Shown: in pieces, positions 22,915-33,138 of the stretch | Position numbering within the stretch: position 1 is the first letter of the stretch | How the letters are laid out: each line of letters opens with the position of its first letter | Assembly: GCF_003438995.1 (NCBI RefSeq) | Contig: NZ_QSUN01000001.1 | Span: 1-64,000 of the forward strand | DNA from: Bacteroides sp. OM05-12 | GTDB lineage: Bacteria; Bacteroidota; Bacteroidia; Bacteroidales; Bacteroidaceae | DNA length: 64,000 nucleotides | Direction: 5' to 3' | The notes under the pieces: model-generated | Told to the model about the DNA's origin: nothing | The model's database searches: none | What the model saw: the letters and a program-made list of their open reading frames with translations, nothing else | Made by a program: the position numbers and the translations under genes

Positions 22915-23619
22915 TTATATCTGACTAATCAGCCTCACCGCCTCTTCCCAATCACCAATCATAAAAGTAGGCCGGAAGGGTAAATCTTTTCGTTGCGAAG
23001 GATTATAAAACATCTGATGCATCCCTACTCCTGCTGCTCCTTCAATATCCGCCTCCCAGCTATCTCCTATCATCAAAGAATCTCGTAACTCCGATTGTGT
23101 GGCCGAGAGTGCAAAATGGAAGATTTCCGGATAGGGCTTGTGAACGTGGATGTCTTCCGAAAGAATTATTTTGTCAAAGTACTCATAAATACCTGCGGAA
23201 CGCATCTTACGGGATTGCAGTTCACGAAAACCGTTGGAAAGAATAAAGAGGCGATAACGGGATGAAAGATAGTCTAATGCTTCACGGGCATGAGGCATCA
23301 GCTTACTTTTGGTAGGTATAATCGAAAAAAAATCATCCGAATAACATTTGAACAGTGCCTCGTCACGAACACCGACAGTCAGCAAAGGATAAGAAAAACG
23401 CTGTTCATTCAATTCATCTTTGGTGATCTCTCCCTTACCGTATTCTATCCATAACTCCGTATTTCTCCTTTTATACAATCCATAGAATTGTTCAAAAGAA
23501 TCGAAATAACGCTGAAAATGATAGGATTCATAGAGTTCCCGAAAAGTATCTTCCGCATTCTCCGAAAAAGCCCAAAGGGTATCATCTAAATCTATAAACA
23601 GGTTTTTATACATCATCAT
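22915..23619 (-). CDS. YjjG-family HAD nucleotidase
   Basis: About 235 residues. Motif I is FIDLDDTLWAF, motif II LFILSNGF, and motif III/IV are KPYPEIF and MIGDSWEADIEGA, as in YjjG-type noncanonical pyrimidine nucleotidases (5'-nucleotide dephosphorylation). A GTG at 23646 gives nine more residues but the cluster of ATGs at 23619-23613 directly before YKNLFIDLDDT is more likely. The last ~95 bases are duplicated beyond hipBA (21281-21379). Confidence 0.87.
   Translation of the reverse strand: MMMYKNLFIDLDDTLWAFSENAEDTFRELYESYHFQRYFDSFEQFYGLYKRRNTELWIEYGKGEITKDELNEQRFSYPLLTVGVRDEALFKCYSDDFFSIIPTKSKLMPHAREALDYLSSRYRLFILSNGFRELQSRKMRSAGIYEYFDKIILSEDIHVHKPYPEIFHFALSATQSELRDSLMIGDSWEADIEGAAGVGMHQMFYNPSQRKDLPFRPTFMIGDWEEAVRLISQI
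22916..23012 (-). repeat. Parental copy of the duplicated yjjG-like 3' end
   Basis: The real C-terminal coding sequence of the nucleotidase, matching 21281-21379. The pair brackets hipBA as direct repeats. Confidence 0.8.
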
Positions 23620-23693
23620 ACAAGAATAAAAAATGTGCCGGTACACTAACTTGAATAGTAGTATATCGGCACACTAATCTATATCATCATTAT

Positions 23694-24554
23694 TTACTTC
23701 ACTTGGATAACCAAATATCTGGATACGCTCCAGAACTCTTTCGGGTTGGTGATTTTCAATGTCAACTGACCTTTATCGTCTTTCTCCAAAACATAAGAAT
23801 CAGCCGGATGGGTAGTCAATAAGTCTGCACGCTTAGAGTATAACTTGATATCTTTCATCTTACGGATATCTACTTCCGTAAAGTAATCTTTATTGAAATC
23901 AGCGTTTTTCAACACATCACCGCTTTGAAGAATCTTCTGCGCTTTCAATTCGGATTTTGTTCCGAACACAAACCATGCTGTATTGATGGCTTTATCTTGC
24001 TCTGCCACTGTCTTAGCTTTTGCTTCGTTCTCGGCAGTCAAAGCCTCTACATTTGAGTTCAAGCTGTTAACGGCATCATCCAACTCCTGAATACGAACAT
24101 TCTTTGCCTCCAATTCCGCACGCAGGGTTTCAATCTGCTGAGTTTTGGTTGCCAATTCCGCATTCAAAGCTTCAATAGCTTTCTTTAATTGAGCAGAATT
24201 AGTATTGCTATTCTTCAATTGCTTTTGAAGTTTAGCAAGTTGAGCTCTATTCTCTTCCATCGTTTTTGTGATGAATTGAATATCTGCTGTAATCTTTTCC
24301 TTTACAGATGTTGAGTTTTCATCTGTATTACGTTGCAGGTCTACACGGTTTTCCGCAGCATTAATCTGACGAAATCCTTCCTGAATATCATTAAATGTCC
24401 CCATGATTTCGTCCAGTTCAGCATTACGCTGATCAAGAGCGACAGTAAGAGAATCGTTTTCCGCTTTCAGTTTATCCTTTTCAGCGCCACCGAAATTACA
24501 CGAAGCAAATATTGTCATTGCTGCGCATAAAGATAAGAATACTAACTTTTTCAT
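23694..24554 (-). CDS. Coiled-coil envelope lipoprotein
   Basis: A 286-residue protein. The signal peptide MKKLVFLSLCAAMTIFASC ends in a lipobox, with Cys19 as the likely lipid anchor. Residues about 25-200 are a long coiled coil with heptads (LAKLQKQLKN, EALNAELATKTQQIETLRAE). The C-terminal 90 residues form a globular part ending VSRYLVIQVK. Such proteins are found in many Bacteroides genomes and have no firm function. It is between the nucleotidase and rsmI, in the same orientation. Confidence 0.8.
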   Translation of the reverse strand: MKKLVFLSLCAAMTIFASCNFGGAEKDKLKAENDSLTVALDQRNAELDEIMGTFNDIQEGFRQINAAENRVDLQRNTDENSTSVKEKITADIQFITKTMEENRAQLAKLQKQLKNSNTNSAQLKKAIEALNAELATKTQQIETLRAELEAKNVRIQELDDAVNSLNSNVEALTAENEAKAKTVAEQDKAINTAWFVFGTKSELKAQKILQSGDVLKNADFNKDYFTEVDIRKMKDIKLYSKRADLLTTHPADSYVLEKDDKGQLTLKITNPKEFWSVSRYLVIQVK

Positions 24555-24592
24555 ACATTTACGTTTTAATGTGAATTTATTTTTTCATTTGC

Positions 24593-25294
24593 TCATTCAG
24601 CATCTTCTACTTTCTTTCCATCCTTGCCCGCTACTACAATCACAATTTCACCTCTCGGTTCTGTCGCCGTAAAATGTTCTATCAGCCGGGCAAGTGTACC
24701 CCGTACCGACTCTTCATGAATCTTTGATATCTCACGTGCAACGGACGCGTTCCTTTCCGCACCGAAATACTCGGCAAACTGTATCAATGTTTTCAGCAAC
24801 CGATAAGGCGATTCATAAAAAACCATTGTCCGGGATTCGTCCTGTAATGCTTTCAGACGGGTCATTCTCCCTTTTCTCTGAGGCAAAAAGCCTTCGAAAC
24901 AAAATTTTTCGTTAGGCAATCCCGAAGCAACCAAAGCCGGAACAAAAGCCGTAGCACCGGGAAGGCACTGCACCTCAATTCCATTACGCACACATTCTCG
25001 GACTACCAAAAAACCGGGGTCAGAGATACCGGGTGTACCGGCGTCTGATATCAAGGCTATCGTTTCGCCACCCTTTATTCTATTAACAACACTTTCCACC
25101 ATCTGATGTTCATTGAACTTATGATGGGATTGCATTGGCTTCTTGATTTCAAAATGTTTGAGGAGTATCCCTGAAGTTCGGGTATCTTCGGCAAGTATCA
25201 AATCGGCTTCCTTCAAAATGCGAATTGCCCTGAAGGTCATATCTTCCAGATTTCCAACCGGAGTCGGTACTACATACAATCGTCCCATAGCCAT
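24593..25294 (-). CDS. rsmI: 16S rRNA 2'-O-ribose C1402 methyltransferase RsmI
   Basis: A 233-residue SAM-dependent tetrapyrrole-methylase-fold protein. It begins GRLYVVPTPVGNLEDMTFRA and contains EADLILAEDTRTS, the SAM-pocket loop SDAGTPGISDPG, and PGATAFVPALVASGLP, which are RsmI signatures. It methylates the ribose of C1402 in 16S rRNA. It starts at 25294; an ATG two codons later (25288) is equally plausible. A minus-strand TACATTTG box at 25334-25341 may be its promoter. It is divergent from tdk. Confidence 0.93.
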   Translation of the reverse strand: MAMGRLYVVPTPVGNLEDMTFRAIRILKEADLILAEDTRTSGILLKHFEIKKPMQSHHKFNEHQMVESVVNRIKGGETIALISDAGTPGISDPGFLVVRECVRNGIEVQCLPGATAFVPALVASGLPNEKFCFEGFLPQRKGRMTRLKALQDESRTMVFYESPYRLLKTLIQFAEYFGAERNASVAREISKIHEESVRGTLARLIEHFTATEPRGEIVIVVAGKDGKKVEDAE

Positions 25295-25471
25295 TTGATT
25301 TCAATTCATAACTCTTTACCATGAACTATGACGCAAATGTAGAAATAAATAATATTCAATTCTTAAAACGAACCGTTAATTTAACAGTTCTTGCATATTA
25401 TCATGGGAAATTAAACGTCTATCACTTAAAAATAATTCAGAAAATAATACTCCTTTATTTCATAGTTATAT

Positions 25472-25479
25472 TACTTTTG
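25472..25479 (+). promoter_or_regulatory. -7 box TACTTTTG of tdk
   Basis: TAnnTTTG match 41 bases before the tdk ATG in the rsmI-tdk divergent gap. No TTTG at the ideal distance. Confidence 0.5.
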
Positions 25480-25519
25480 CAAAAAAGAAATCATAACAAA
25501 AGCCTATAAACATACTATA

Positions 25520-26110
25520 ATGGTAGTTTTTTCAGAAGATCATGTACAGGAAACCCGGAGAAGAGGAAGAATCGAGGTGGTATGCGGTTCGATGTTTTCC
25601 GGCAAAACAGAAGAATTAATCCGGAGATTAAAAAGAGCAAAGTTTGCCAAACAACGGGTAGAGATATTCAAGCCGGCAATGGACGTGCGCTATTCGGAAG
25701 AAAACGTCGTATCACATGACAGTAATTCGATAGCGTCCACACCGATAGATTCATCGGCGAGCATCTTGTTATTTACTTCAGAAATAGATGTAGTAGGTAT
25801 TGATGAAGCGCAATTTTTCGACGAAGGTCTGGTAAATGTATGTAATCAATTGGCGAATAATGGCATACGGGTTATCATTGCCGGATTGGATATGGATTAT
25901 AAAGGTGTCCCTTTCGGACCGATTCCGGCTCTATGCGCGATTGCAGATGAAGTAACAAAGGTACATGCTATTTGCGTTAAATGCGGACAGTTGGCGTATG
26001 TATCACATCGTATTGTTAAAAACGACAAACGAGTGTTGCTTGGCGAAAAAGATGAATACGAACCTCTTTGCAGGGAGTGTTACAATAAGGCATTGAACAA
26101 TGACGAATAA
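25520..26110 (+). CDS. tdk: Thymidine kinase
   Basis: A 196-residue type II thymidine kinase. The P-loop [15 protein letters not shown] begins near residue 22, IDEAQFF (residues ~96) supplies the Walker B Asp and catalytic Glu, and the zinc-binding lasso CVKCG ... CREC is at the C-terminus. It phosphorylates thymidine (pyrimidine salvage) in the cytoplasm. The ATG at 25520 is 41 bases after a -7 box. Confidence 0.95.
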   Translation: MVVFSEDHVQETRRRGRIEVVCGSMFSGKTEELIRRLKRAKFAKQRVEIFKPAMDVRYSEENVVSHDSNSIASTPIDSSASILLFTSEIDVVGIDEAQFFDEGLVNVCNQLANNGIRVIIAGLDMDYKGVPFGPIPALCAIADEVTKVHAICVKCGQLAYVSHRIVKNDKRVLLGEKDEYEPLCRECYNKALNNDE

Positions 26111-26134
26111 AATAAGGACCTAATAATTAGAGTT

Positions 26135-27283
26135 ATGCTTGACAAAAAAATTACTTTCGACAGTTTTATCCGAAGTATATTGGGGTTAGTTGTCATCGTA
26201 GGCATTTTATATCTTTTCAATCGGCTTAGCGGAGTGCTCCTTCCTTTTTTCATCGCATGGCTGATAGCTTATATGATTTACCCACTTGTCAAGTTTTTCC
26301 AGTATCGGCTAAAATTTAAAAGTCGGATATTATCCATTTTCTGTGCACTTGCCACCGTACTTTGTTTGGGTGTTGCTGCATTCCTGATTTTCGTGCCGCC
26401 TATGATAGAAGAATTCGGCAAACTGAAAGACCTTTTGATAACTTATTTCATAGATGGAGCACAGACCTCCGCCATTCCCGGAAATGTTTCCCAATTTATC
26501 AAAGAATACGTTGATATGAAATGGCTGAGCAACATGCTATCAGAAGAGAATATCATGAATACACTTCGGAACACTCTTCCCCGGGTGTGGAATATGTTAG
26601 CACAGTCTGTCAACATCCTATTCAGTATTTTTGCATCTTTCATTATATTATTATACATCGTTTTCATTCTTTTGGATTACGAATCTATCGCGGAAGGCTG
26701 GTTACATTTGCTACCGATGAAGTACCGTAAGTTTGTATCCGGACTGGTTTACGATATGCAGCATGGTATGAATAAGTATTTCAGAGGTCAGGCATTGGTT
26801 GCTTTCTGTGTAGGTATCTTATTCTGCATCGGTTTTCTAATCATCGACTTCCCGTTAGCTATCGGTTTAGGGTTGTTTATCGGAGCTCTCAACATGGTCC
26901 CTTATTTACAGTTGATAGGATTCATCCCTACCATTATGCTGGCCCTCTTGAAAGCGGCAGATACAGGTCAAAACTTCTGGTTCATCATGCTGGCAGCATT
27001 AGCTGTATTCTGTATTGTACAAATCATACAGGATACCATCATTGTGCCTAAGGTCATGGGAAAGATCACCGGACTAAATCCTGCCATTATTTTACTCTCC
27101 CTCTCAATATGGGGTTCATTAATGGGTATTCTAGGCATGATTATCGCTCTTCCGCTAACAACTCTAATGCTCTCCTACTACCAACGCTTCATTGTCGGCA
27201 ACGAAAAGATAACATCTTATCAGCCGGAAGTTACTAATAATCAAGAAGAAATAGAAATAGAGGAAAGAAATACAAAAAAATAA
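26135..27283 (+). CDS. AI-2E family transporter-like membrane protein
   Basis: A 382-residue polytopic protein with eight or so membrane helices and the PF01594 pattern: N-terminal LVVIVGILYLFNRLSGVLLPFF, a central amphipathic region, and C-terminal PLAIGLGLFIGALNMVPYLQ and GKITGLNPAIILLSLSIWGS. The family includes permeases proposed for AI-2 export and sodium/proton antiport; the substrate cannot be read. It is 24 bases after tdk, with an acidic cytoplasmic tail (NNQEEIEIEERN). Confidence 0.9.
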   Translation: MLDKKITFDSFIRSILGLVVIVGILYLFNRLSGVLLPFFIAWLIAYMIYPLVKFFQYRLKFKSRILSIFCALATVLCLGVAAFLIFVPPMIEEFGKLKDLLITYFIDGAQTSAIPGNVSQFIKEYVDMKWLSNMLSEENIMNTLRNTLPRVWNMLAQSVNILFSIFASFIILLYIVFILLDYESIAEGWLHLLPMKYRKFVSGLVYDMQHGMNKYFRGQALVAFCVGILFCIGFLIIDFPLAIGLGLFIGALNMVPYLQLIGFIPTIMLALLKAADTGQNFWFIMLAALAVFCIVQIIQDTIIVPKVMGKITGLNPAIILLSLSIWGSLMGILGMIIALPLTTLMLSYYQRFIVGNEKITSYQPEVTNNQEEIEIEERNTKK

Positions 27284-27294
27284 CCTTTCAAAAG

Positions 27295-27325
27295 TTTGGA
27301 GTTTAAATAAAAGTCTCTATCTTTG
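27295..27325 (+). promoter_or_regulatory. tRNA-Lys promoter (TTTG-N19-TATCTTTG)
   Basis: TTTG at 27295-27298 and TATCTTTG at 27318-27325, spaced by 19 bases, match the Bacteroidetes consensus and precede the tRNA by 26 bases. Confidence 0.75.
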
Positions 27326-27351
27326 CACCCGCTTAACAGCAAAAGAGGATT

Positions 27352-27427
27352 GATTCGCTAGCTCAGCTGGTAGAGCACAACACTTTTAATGTTGGGGTCT
27401 TGGGTTCGAGCCCCAAGCGGATCACCA
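27352..27427 (+). tRNA. tRNA-Lys (anticodon TTT)
   Basis: The full cloverleaf can be drawn: the acceptor stem GATTCGC pairs with GCGGATC, the D arm has AGCTCAGCTGGTAGAGC, the anticodon stem CAACA/TGTTG closes loop CTTTTAA with anticodon TTT, and the T arm has GGTTCGAGCC. The 3' CCA is encoded (27425-27427). Confidence 0.95.
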
Positions 27428-27437
27428 GAACAAGAAG

Positions 27438-27468
27438 AAAGCCCTGATTTTCAGGGCTTTTTCTTTTT
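27438..27468 (+). terminator. Terminator after tRNA-Lys
   Basis: The stem AAAGCCCTGA (27438-27447) pairs with TCAGGGCTTT (27451-27460), followed by TTCTTTTT. Confidence 0.85.
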
Positions 27469-27946
27469 ATCAATAGTTTGTTTATTCCCTCAACCTATTC
27501 TCTCACTAAAACATTCTCTCAAGAAAGCAATACACTATTTAAAAGCCATCAATATCTATATTATGGTTTAAATGGGAAATTATGCCATTATATCTTCATG
27601 TGCCTTACCTGTTTTTTATTAGTAGAATGCTAACAATCATATAAGCTCAGTGATAAATCCTTTAAAGGTTATGCCTCAAACCAATTAAAAACATACTTAA
27701 TATTGTCACATATACTCGCATTCAAAAGCTGCGCATAACCACTTCTGGACAATTCTTTATAATATATAGACTTATTTTAATAAATCCACCTTTACAAAAT
27801 TAATTAGAATTAAATATAAACGATAGATTTGAAATCTATTAAATAAATAGTCTTATTCGATACGAATTTATAGATTATAAAAAGAAAACTTCTAAGACAG
27901 CTCTTTCTTGAAACAAAAGGTCAATGACACTTTAATTATAATACTT
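27469..27946. other. AT-rich gap without recognised genes
   Basis: About 480 bases between the tRNA terminator and the next CDS. It is AT-rich, with no coding frame longer than about 30 codons, no repeat family member and no clear promoter other than A/T-rich runs. Confidence 0.6.
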
Positions 27947-29875
27947 ATGAAAAGATTTATACTGCAAGACTTGATTTTAGTAGCATTATTGTTGTGTTCA
28001 GCGAAAATGATGGCATTAACAAATAATGCAGAAGAAAAATCTACAACCATGAAAATAGGATACACCCAAGGCGATCTTACTTTAAATGTTGGTTCGGAAT
28101 TCAGAGTGTATTTAAAAGGCGCGATACAATTTCCGGCAGAATATATGCAACGCTTGAAAGGAAACAGAATCACAGATATCCGTTTGGCAATTGGTGACAA
28201 ACTAAAAGAACAGGAAAATGATATATTCATCACTAAAAATTTGAAAGAAAAGCCGATATATACTCAGAATGTTGACAGGCTTGAAGTTGGTTGGAATGAG
28301 ATTACACTTAATACTCCCTTTGAGATAACAGGAGAAGAATTATTTATTGGTTTTAGCTATATTGCCCAAGGTGATGTCACCTCATTAGACGGAGGCACGG
28401 ACAATAATTATGCTGATTGGTTAAGTATAGCCCAATCTGCTAATGAGGAAAGGAGTTGGGGACATCAGGGAGGAGGATGCCTAAACCTACAAGCTATTGT
28501 AAAAGGAGATAACCTGCCTCAAAATGATGCTTCTTTGTTTAGTATATCAGCCAAAAAGTATGCTGCTCCGGGTAAAGCATTTCCCATAGATATGATAATA
28601 AGAAATATGGCTGCTGCCGACATCAATCAGATGACCGTTACTTACACCATTGAAGGACAAAGTCCTGTAACAACAACAATTGACGGCATCTCTATTGCAA
28701 CTAATGATTTAGGAATAGTTCCTTTAGAAAACATTATAATTGATGAAAGTAGTATTTATGACTTAAATATAAAGATAGATAAAATAAACGGAATGATGGA
28801 TGAAAATGATTCCGATAATACGGGAAAGGTGGAACGAATATTCTGTAGGGACGAGTACACTAATCGTAAGATTTTACTTGAACAGTATTCCACGATGCTA
28901 TGTAAAAATTGCCCTTCTGCACATTTAACTATAGAACAAGCTTTAAAATATAAGAGAGATATTATTAGAGTGGTACACCATGCCGGCTACGGAACAGATG
29001 ACTTAACAATAGCGGAAAGTAATGATTACCTGTTTTTCTTTAAAAACGCCATGGGTAATGGAAGTTATTATGCCCCGGCAATGATGTTGGATCGCACTAA
29101 CATGGCCAGCTATGGAGCGGACAACGGTAGTGGTGCGGGAAGTCCCGGTCCTGCATTCTTTGTCAGAAACAGTAATACATCAAAACTGATAGAACAGAGT
29201 ATGACATCTCCGGCATTGGTTTCTTTATCAATAGACAGAAAATACAATCCGAACAACCGTTTGTTGACAGTTTCCGCATTTGGAGAGGTTACAGCAGAAA
29301 ATGTCAGCCAGTTAGGTGGTGATAATATTTGTCTGAATATAGTCTTGACAGAAGACAGTATTTTAGGGGAACAAGAGTCTGCCCCTAATCCGGATGAATA
29401 TTATCATAGTCATGCCATTCGTAAAGTGATAACCTCCACCTGGGGAGATCCGATTGAATTTACCGGAAACTTATTCCATTCTAAGGAATACACTTTTACT
29501 TTACCGGAAGAATGGGTGGATAAAAAAATGCATGTGATCGCCTTTATAGCAAACAGTGACCAAAAAGATCCGAATAATTGCAAAGTATACAATGCAGATG
29601 AAATTGATTTGATTGATTCGAATCCGGTTTCTTTATCGGATATACAACAAGAAAAACAAGAATTAAAGGTTTATAGTAACCCTTCGGACGGATACCTGTA
29701 TATAAATGGCAATTATGATAATGCAGTAATTTATGACACCGCCGGTAATATGATGAGAGCTGTTACTTTTTATCCATCTAAGATAGATGTAAATTCTTTA
29801 GATAAAGGAATATACTTTATCCGGTTTAATATTGACAGTGCTTCATGTACACATAAATTCTTAATAGTTAGATGA
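27947..29875 (+). CDS. Omp28-like secreted protein with T9SS sorting tail
   Basis: A 642-residue protein from the ATG at 27947 (a TTG at 27908 lies in frame but outside the signal peptide). The signal peptide runs to about residue 25. The middle holds an Omp28-type thioredoxin-like region with CKNC at Cys319/Cys322 followed by HLTIEQAL and RVVHHAGYG. The C-terminal 75 residues (LKVYSNPSDGYLYI ... FLIVR) form a type A sorting domain that directs secretion by a type IX-like system. A paralogue lies at 57464. It is followed by the large 1066-residue gene after 37 bases. The exact role is unknown. Confidence 0.8.
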   Translation: MKRFILQDLILVALLLCSAKMMALTNNAEEKSTTMKIGYTQGDLTLNVGSEFRVYLKGAIQFPAEYMQRLKGNRITDIRLAIGDKLKEQENDIFITKNLKEKPIYTQNVDRLEVGWNEITLNTPFEITGEELFIGFSYIAQGDVTSLDGGTDNNYADWLSIAQSANEERSWGHQGGGCLNLQAIVKGDNLPQNDASLFSISAKKYAAPGKAFPIDMIIRNMAAADINQMTVTYTIEGQSPVTTTIDGISIATNDLGIVPLENIIIDESSIYDLNIKIDKINGMMDENDSDNTGKVERIFCRDEYTNRKILLEQYSTMLCKNCPSAHLTIEQALKYKRDIIRVVHHAGYGTDDLTIAESNDYLFFFKNAMGNGSYYAPAMMLDRTNMASYGADNGSGAGSPGPAFFVRNSNTSKLIEQSMTSPALVSLSIDRKYNPNNRLLTVSAFGEVTAENVSQLGGDNICLNIVLTEDSILGEQESAPNPDEYYHSHAIRKVITSTWGDPIEFTGNLFHSKEYTFTLPEEWVDKKMHVIAFIANSDQKDPNNCKVYNADEIDLIDSNPVSLSDIQQEKQELKVYSNPSDGYLYINGNYDNAVIYDTAGNMMRAVTFYPSKIDVNSLDKGIYFIRFNIDSASCTHKFLIVR

Positions 29876-29912
29876 CTAATGTCAAGTTTATATTTAAAAT
29901 TAATTTAATGCT

Positions 29913-32900
29913 ATGAAACATTTACATTTTTTATTAGCAGTATTGCTACTAAGTTTTAATTTTCAGTATGTCTACAGTGAAATAAAAGAAGCCTCAACAG
30001 ATTTCTTCTACTGCGGATTTAGTACATACGAAGAATTTGATCAGTGGACAGTTATCGACAGTGATGAAGATGGTTCTAAATGGTATTGGGAAGGTAACTA
30101 TTTGTATGCAGGCTATAGAGGAAGGGGTGCTGATGATTGGTTTATTTCTCCGACAATCACCTTTTCCGGTACATTGAAGAATCCTATATTAAGAATCTAC
30201 TGGACTGGTTCAGGTTCGTATTATGAAACGATTGCGGTAACTATCGGCAACGGCAACAATGTGGAAGCCCAAACCACCTTTTTGTTGGAGCCAACTCAAC
30301 TTGATTGGCAAACGAAAAAAGAGATCAGAACTATTAAGTTATTAGATTTTTTTCCGGAAGGTTTAACCGGAGATTATAACATCGGATTTCACATTACAAC
30401 CCCTAGCACCAGTATTTTTAGTTTAAATAGCATTCTTGTAACAGAATTGTCAGACGGAGTGTTGGAAGGAACATTAACCAACTCTAAAGATGATATTCTT
30501 AGTGGAGTCACGGTTTCTTTACAAGGTGAATATTATAAAAAAACAGATTGCATAACAGATGAAAACGGGAAATATAGTTTCAAAGATGTTCCTGCCGGAG
30601 AATATAAAATTAGTGTGAATCAGGACGGACATGATCCATATTTAGAAACCATAACCATTGAAGCAAAGAAAACTGTTACGCACGATATTAGATTAATAGC
30701 AGCGAATTATGAAACAGTAAGCGCTACTGTAGTTGATGAAAGCGGTGCCCCTGTAAAAAATGCGGTAGTCACTCTAACCGGAGAGCTTTCTTATAACACT
30801 ATTACAGATGAAGACGGAAAATTTGCAATAGAAAAAGTGCGTGAATGTGAAAAGTACACATTAAAAATAGAAAAGGATCTTAAGATAACTCATGTAGAAG
30901 AATTTGCATTGACAAACAGTCCTGTGAAACTGGGAGAAATTGTGATGAAAACCCGCGTCGTTACTCCTTTAAATATAAAAGCCGAAACAATTGACGCCGG
31001 AGTGCTACTTTCTTGGATGATGCCTTTGAAGGAAACAGAAATAAGTTGTGATAATGGCAATAAAGATGGTGGACTCATTTCTATAAGCAGTCCAACTCCT
31101 GAATTTGCTATCGCAGGAAACGTATTTAATTACCCGATGGTATTATCAGGAATAAAATGGGTATTATCGGATTTTCAAGGAAACCACAACACAACAGATA
31201 TATATATATTCTCTTTAAATAAAAATGGATCATTGTCCAACAATTTGGTATATTGTAAAAAAGATGTTCCAAATACTGATAATGAATGGTCTGAATATAG
31301 ATTTCCGGAAGAAATAGTTCTTCCATACGGAGGAATATTGGCTATAGGTAACAAAGCAGGAGTCGGTCTTGTTTATGACGGGGAAGGTTCCAGCCACTCT
31401 TGTTACTCATATGATTATGTTAATGATGGTATCACATCTTATAATAAAGGAAATTTCCTTGTACGAGGAATCGGTTCGCCTCTTGGAGTTCCTCAACTTG
31501 CTCCGGCAAGAAATATTGCCAATCAATACCGTTCTATTAAAAATGTCGTTATGCCACGTATGAACCAAGCGTATGCAGAAGCAGGAGAATTTACTTATAA
31601 TGTGTGGAGATTAAATGTAGAGGATAAAGAAAATCAAGATAGCTGGACAAAATTGGATGCAAATCTGACAGATCTGACTTATATTGACCGTAAGTTTAAT
31701 CAGTTGCCTCAGGGATCATATCAATATGCAGTTCAAGCTGTATACGCAGATGGTAAGATGTCTGACATAGGTTATTCCGAGGAAATCGAACACTTAATGA
31801 GTACTGATGTCACTATAATAGTAACGACCAGTACAGCCGTAGATATGTCTAAAGGCGCTGTTATTACCTTAGAAAATGCGGATAAACCGGAATACACCTA
31901 TACAAAAGTGGCAGAAGGTCATAAAACGGTATTTAAGGGCATTAGAAAAGGAATGTATAACATGACAGTTATTAGAGATGGATTCGAACCGTCTTCGTTT
32001 GCATGGACATTTACAGGAGATACAGGTGAGATGGAATTTGAACTGGACTTCATTCCTAAAAGTCCGTTTAATGCAAAAGCTGTACAAGATGAAAATACGA
32101 CAAATGTAACTTTCAATTGGAATACAGAAGAAGGTATATTTGAAGATTTTGAAGGAATGGAAGATTTTTCAATCAATCCCGCAGGAGAACTAGGATGGAC
32201 ATATACAGATGTAGATCGTAAAGCAACTTACGGAATGCAGTTATGCGAATTTAACAATATGGAATCTCCAATGGCTTATATGGCATTTAATCCGAGCCAG
32301 ACTTCTCCAAGTATTTTGGAATATGTTCAGCCACACAGTGGAGACAAAGTATTAGTGGATATGGCAGCTATAGAAGGAGCTAATAACGATTATCTGTTTT
32401 CTCCGTCATTATCGTTTGAAACGGATTTTGTTTTGAGTTTCTATGCAAAAGCCGGTTATTTCGGACTTTTAGGTGATGAGACATTTATGGTAGGCTATTG
32501 TGAAGAGGAAGCAACCCCTGAAGATGTAACATGGATAACAACTGCTCCTCAGAGTGTTGGAGGAATGTGGACACAATTTGTTTATGACATACCTAAGGAA
32601 GCCAAGTATATCACGATCAGATGCATTTCCGAACAAAAGTTCGTATTCGCTTTAGATGACATTTATATTGGTTATAAAGAATCCGATATTTTCCAATTAG
32701 CGACGTTTAATGTATATTTAGATGAAGAGTTAGTTGGAAAAACCAATAATCACTCTATGGTGTTCGACAATTTATCAAAAGGAAAACATTTGATTAAAGT
32801 GCAAGCCGTATATCCAATGGCTAATGACGAAAAACAATACTCAGATTTTGTTGAAACAATGATTACGGTAGAAGCACCATCCAGCATAAAATCCGCATTG

Positions 32901-33113
32901 AATGAGTCAATGTTTGTTTATGATATGGAAACAGGTATTATTCTGTTGGATAAAGCAATTGATAATGTTAGTATAATTGACGCACAAGGCAGAAGAGTAA
33001 CAACACAAGACGCTTCGCATCAGATCAATACAGCAGACTGGGCAACCGGCATATACATTATCAAGATTAAATCAGGGAATAAAGTTTCTTTTGGTAAGAT
33101 TCTAGTTCAATAA
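29913..33113 (+). CDS. Large secreted protein with choice-of-anchor J and carboxypeptidase-regulatory domains, T9SS tail
   Basis: A 1066-residue protein with signal peptide. The order is: a jelly-roll 'choice-of-anchor J/cleaved adhesin' domain (residues ~25-185, with DSDEDGSKWYWEG and GADDWFISPTI), two carboxypeptidase-regulatory-like repeats (VSLQGEYYKKTDCITDENGK; VVDESGAPVKNAVVTLTGE) at ~190-340, an Fn3-like stretch, a second anchor-J domain at ~745-925, and a C-terminal sorting tail ending GKILVQ. It is probably secreted and surface-attached. Gingipain/hemagglutinin adhesins carry similar domains. It shares the operon with the Omp28-like gene before it. Confidence 0.78.
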   Translation: MKHLHFLLAVLLLSFNFQYVYSEIKEASTDFFYCGFSTYEEFDQWTVIDSDEDGSKWYWEGNYLYAGYRGRGADDWFISPTITFSGTLKNPILRIYWTGSGSYYETIAVTIGNGNNVEAQTTFLLEPTQLDWQTKKEIRTIKLLDFFPEGLTGDYNIGFHITTPSTSIFSLNSILVTELSDGVLEGTLTNSKDDILSGVTVSLQGEYYKKTDCITDENGKYSFKDVPAGEYKISVNQDGHDPYLETITIEAKKTVTHDIRLIAANYETVSATVVDESGAPVKNAVVTLTGELSYNTITDEDGKFAIEKVRECEKYTLKIEKDLKITHVEEFALTNSPVKLGEIVMKTRVVTPLNIKAETIDAGVLLSWMMPLKETEISCDNGNKDGGLISISSPTPEFAIAGNVFNYPMVLSGIKWVLSDFQGNHNTTDIYIFSLNKNGSLSNNLVYCKKDVPNTDNEWSEYRFPEEIVLPYGGILAIGNKAGVGLVYDGEGSSHSCYSYDYVNDGITSYNKGNFLVRGIGSPLGVPQLAPARNIANQYRSIKNVVMPRMNQAYAEAGEFTYNVWRLNVEDKENQDSWTKLDANLTDLTYIDRKFNQLPQGSYQYAVQAVYADGKMSDIGYSEEIEHLMSTDVTIIVTTSTAVDMSKGAVITLENADKPEYTYTKVAEGHKTVFKGIRKGMYNMTVIRDGFEPSSFAWTFTGDTGEMEFELDFIPKSPFNAKAVQDENTTNVTFNWNTEEGIFEDFEGMEDFSINPAGELGWTYTDVDRKATYGMQLCEFNNMESPMAYMAFNPSQTSPSILEYVQPHSGDKVLVDMAAIEGANNDYLFSPSLSFETDFVLSFYAKAGYFGLLGDETFMVGYCEEEATPEDVTWITTAPQSVGGMWTQFVYDIPKEAKYITIRCISEQKFVFALDDIYIGYKESDIFQLATFNVYLDEELVGKTNNHSMVFDNLSKGKHLIKVQAVYPMANDEKQYSDFVETMITVEAPSSIKSALNESMFVYDMETGIILLDKAIDNVSIIDAQGRRVTTQDASHQINTADWATGIYIIKIKSGNKVSFGKILVQ

Positions 33114-33138
33114 TTAAAAACAAACCTAAACCTTAGAA

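Noticed and set aside
25321..25509. 62-codon frame between rsmI and tdk
   Set aside because: It contains the tdk -7 box and lacks a ribosome site; the divergent promoter region explains it.
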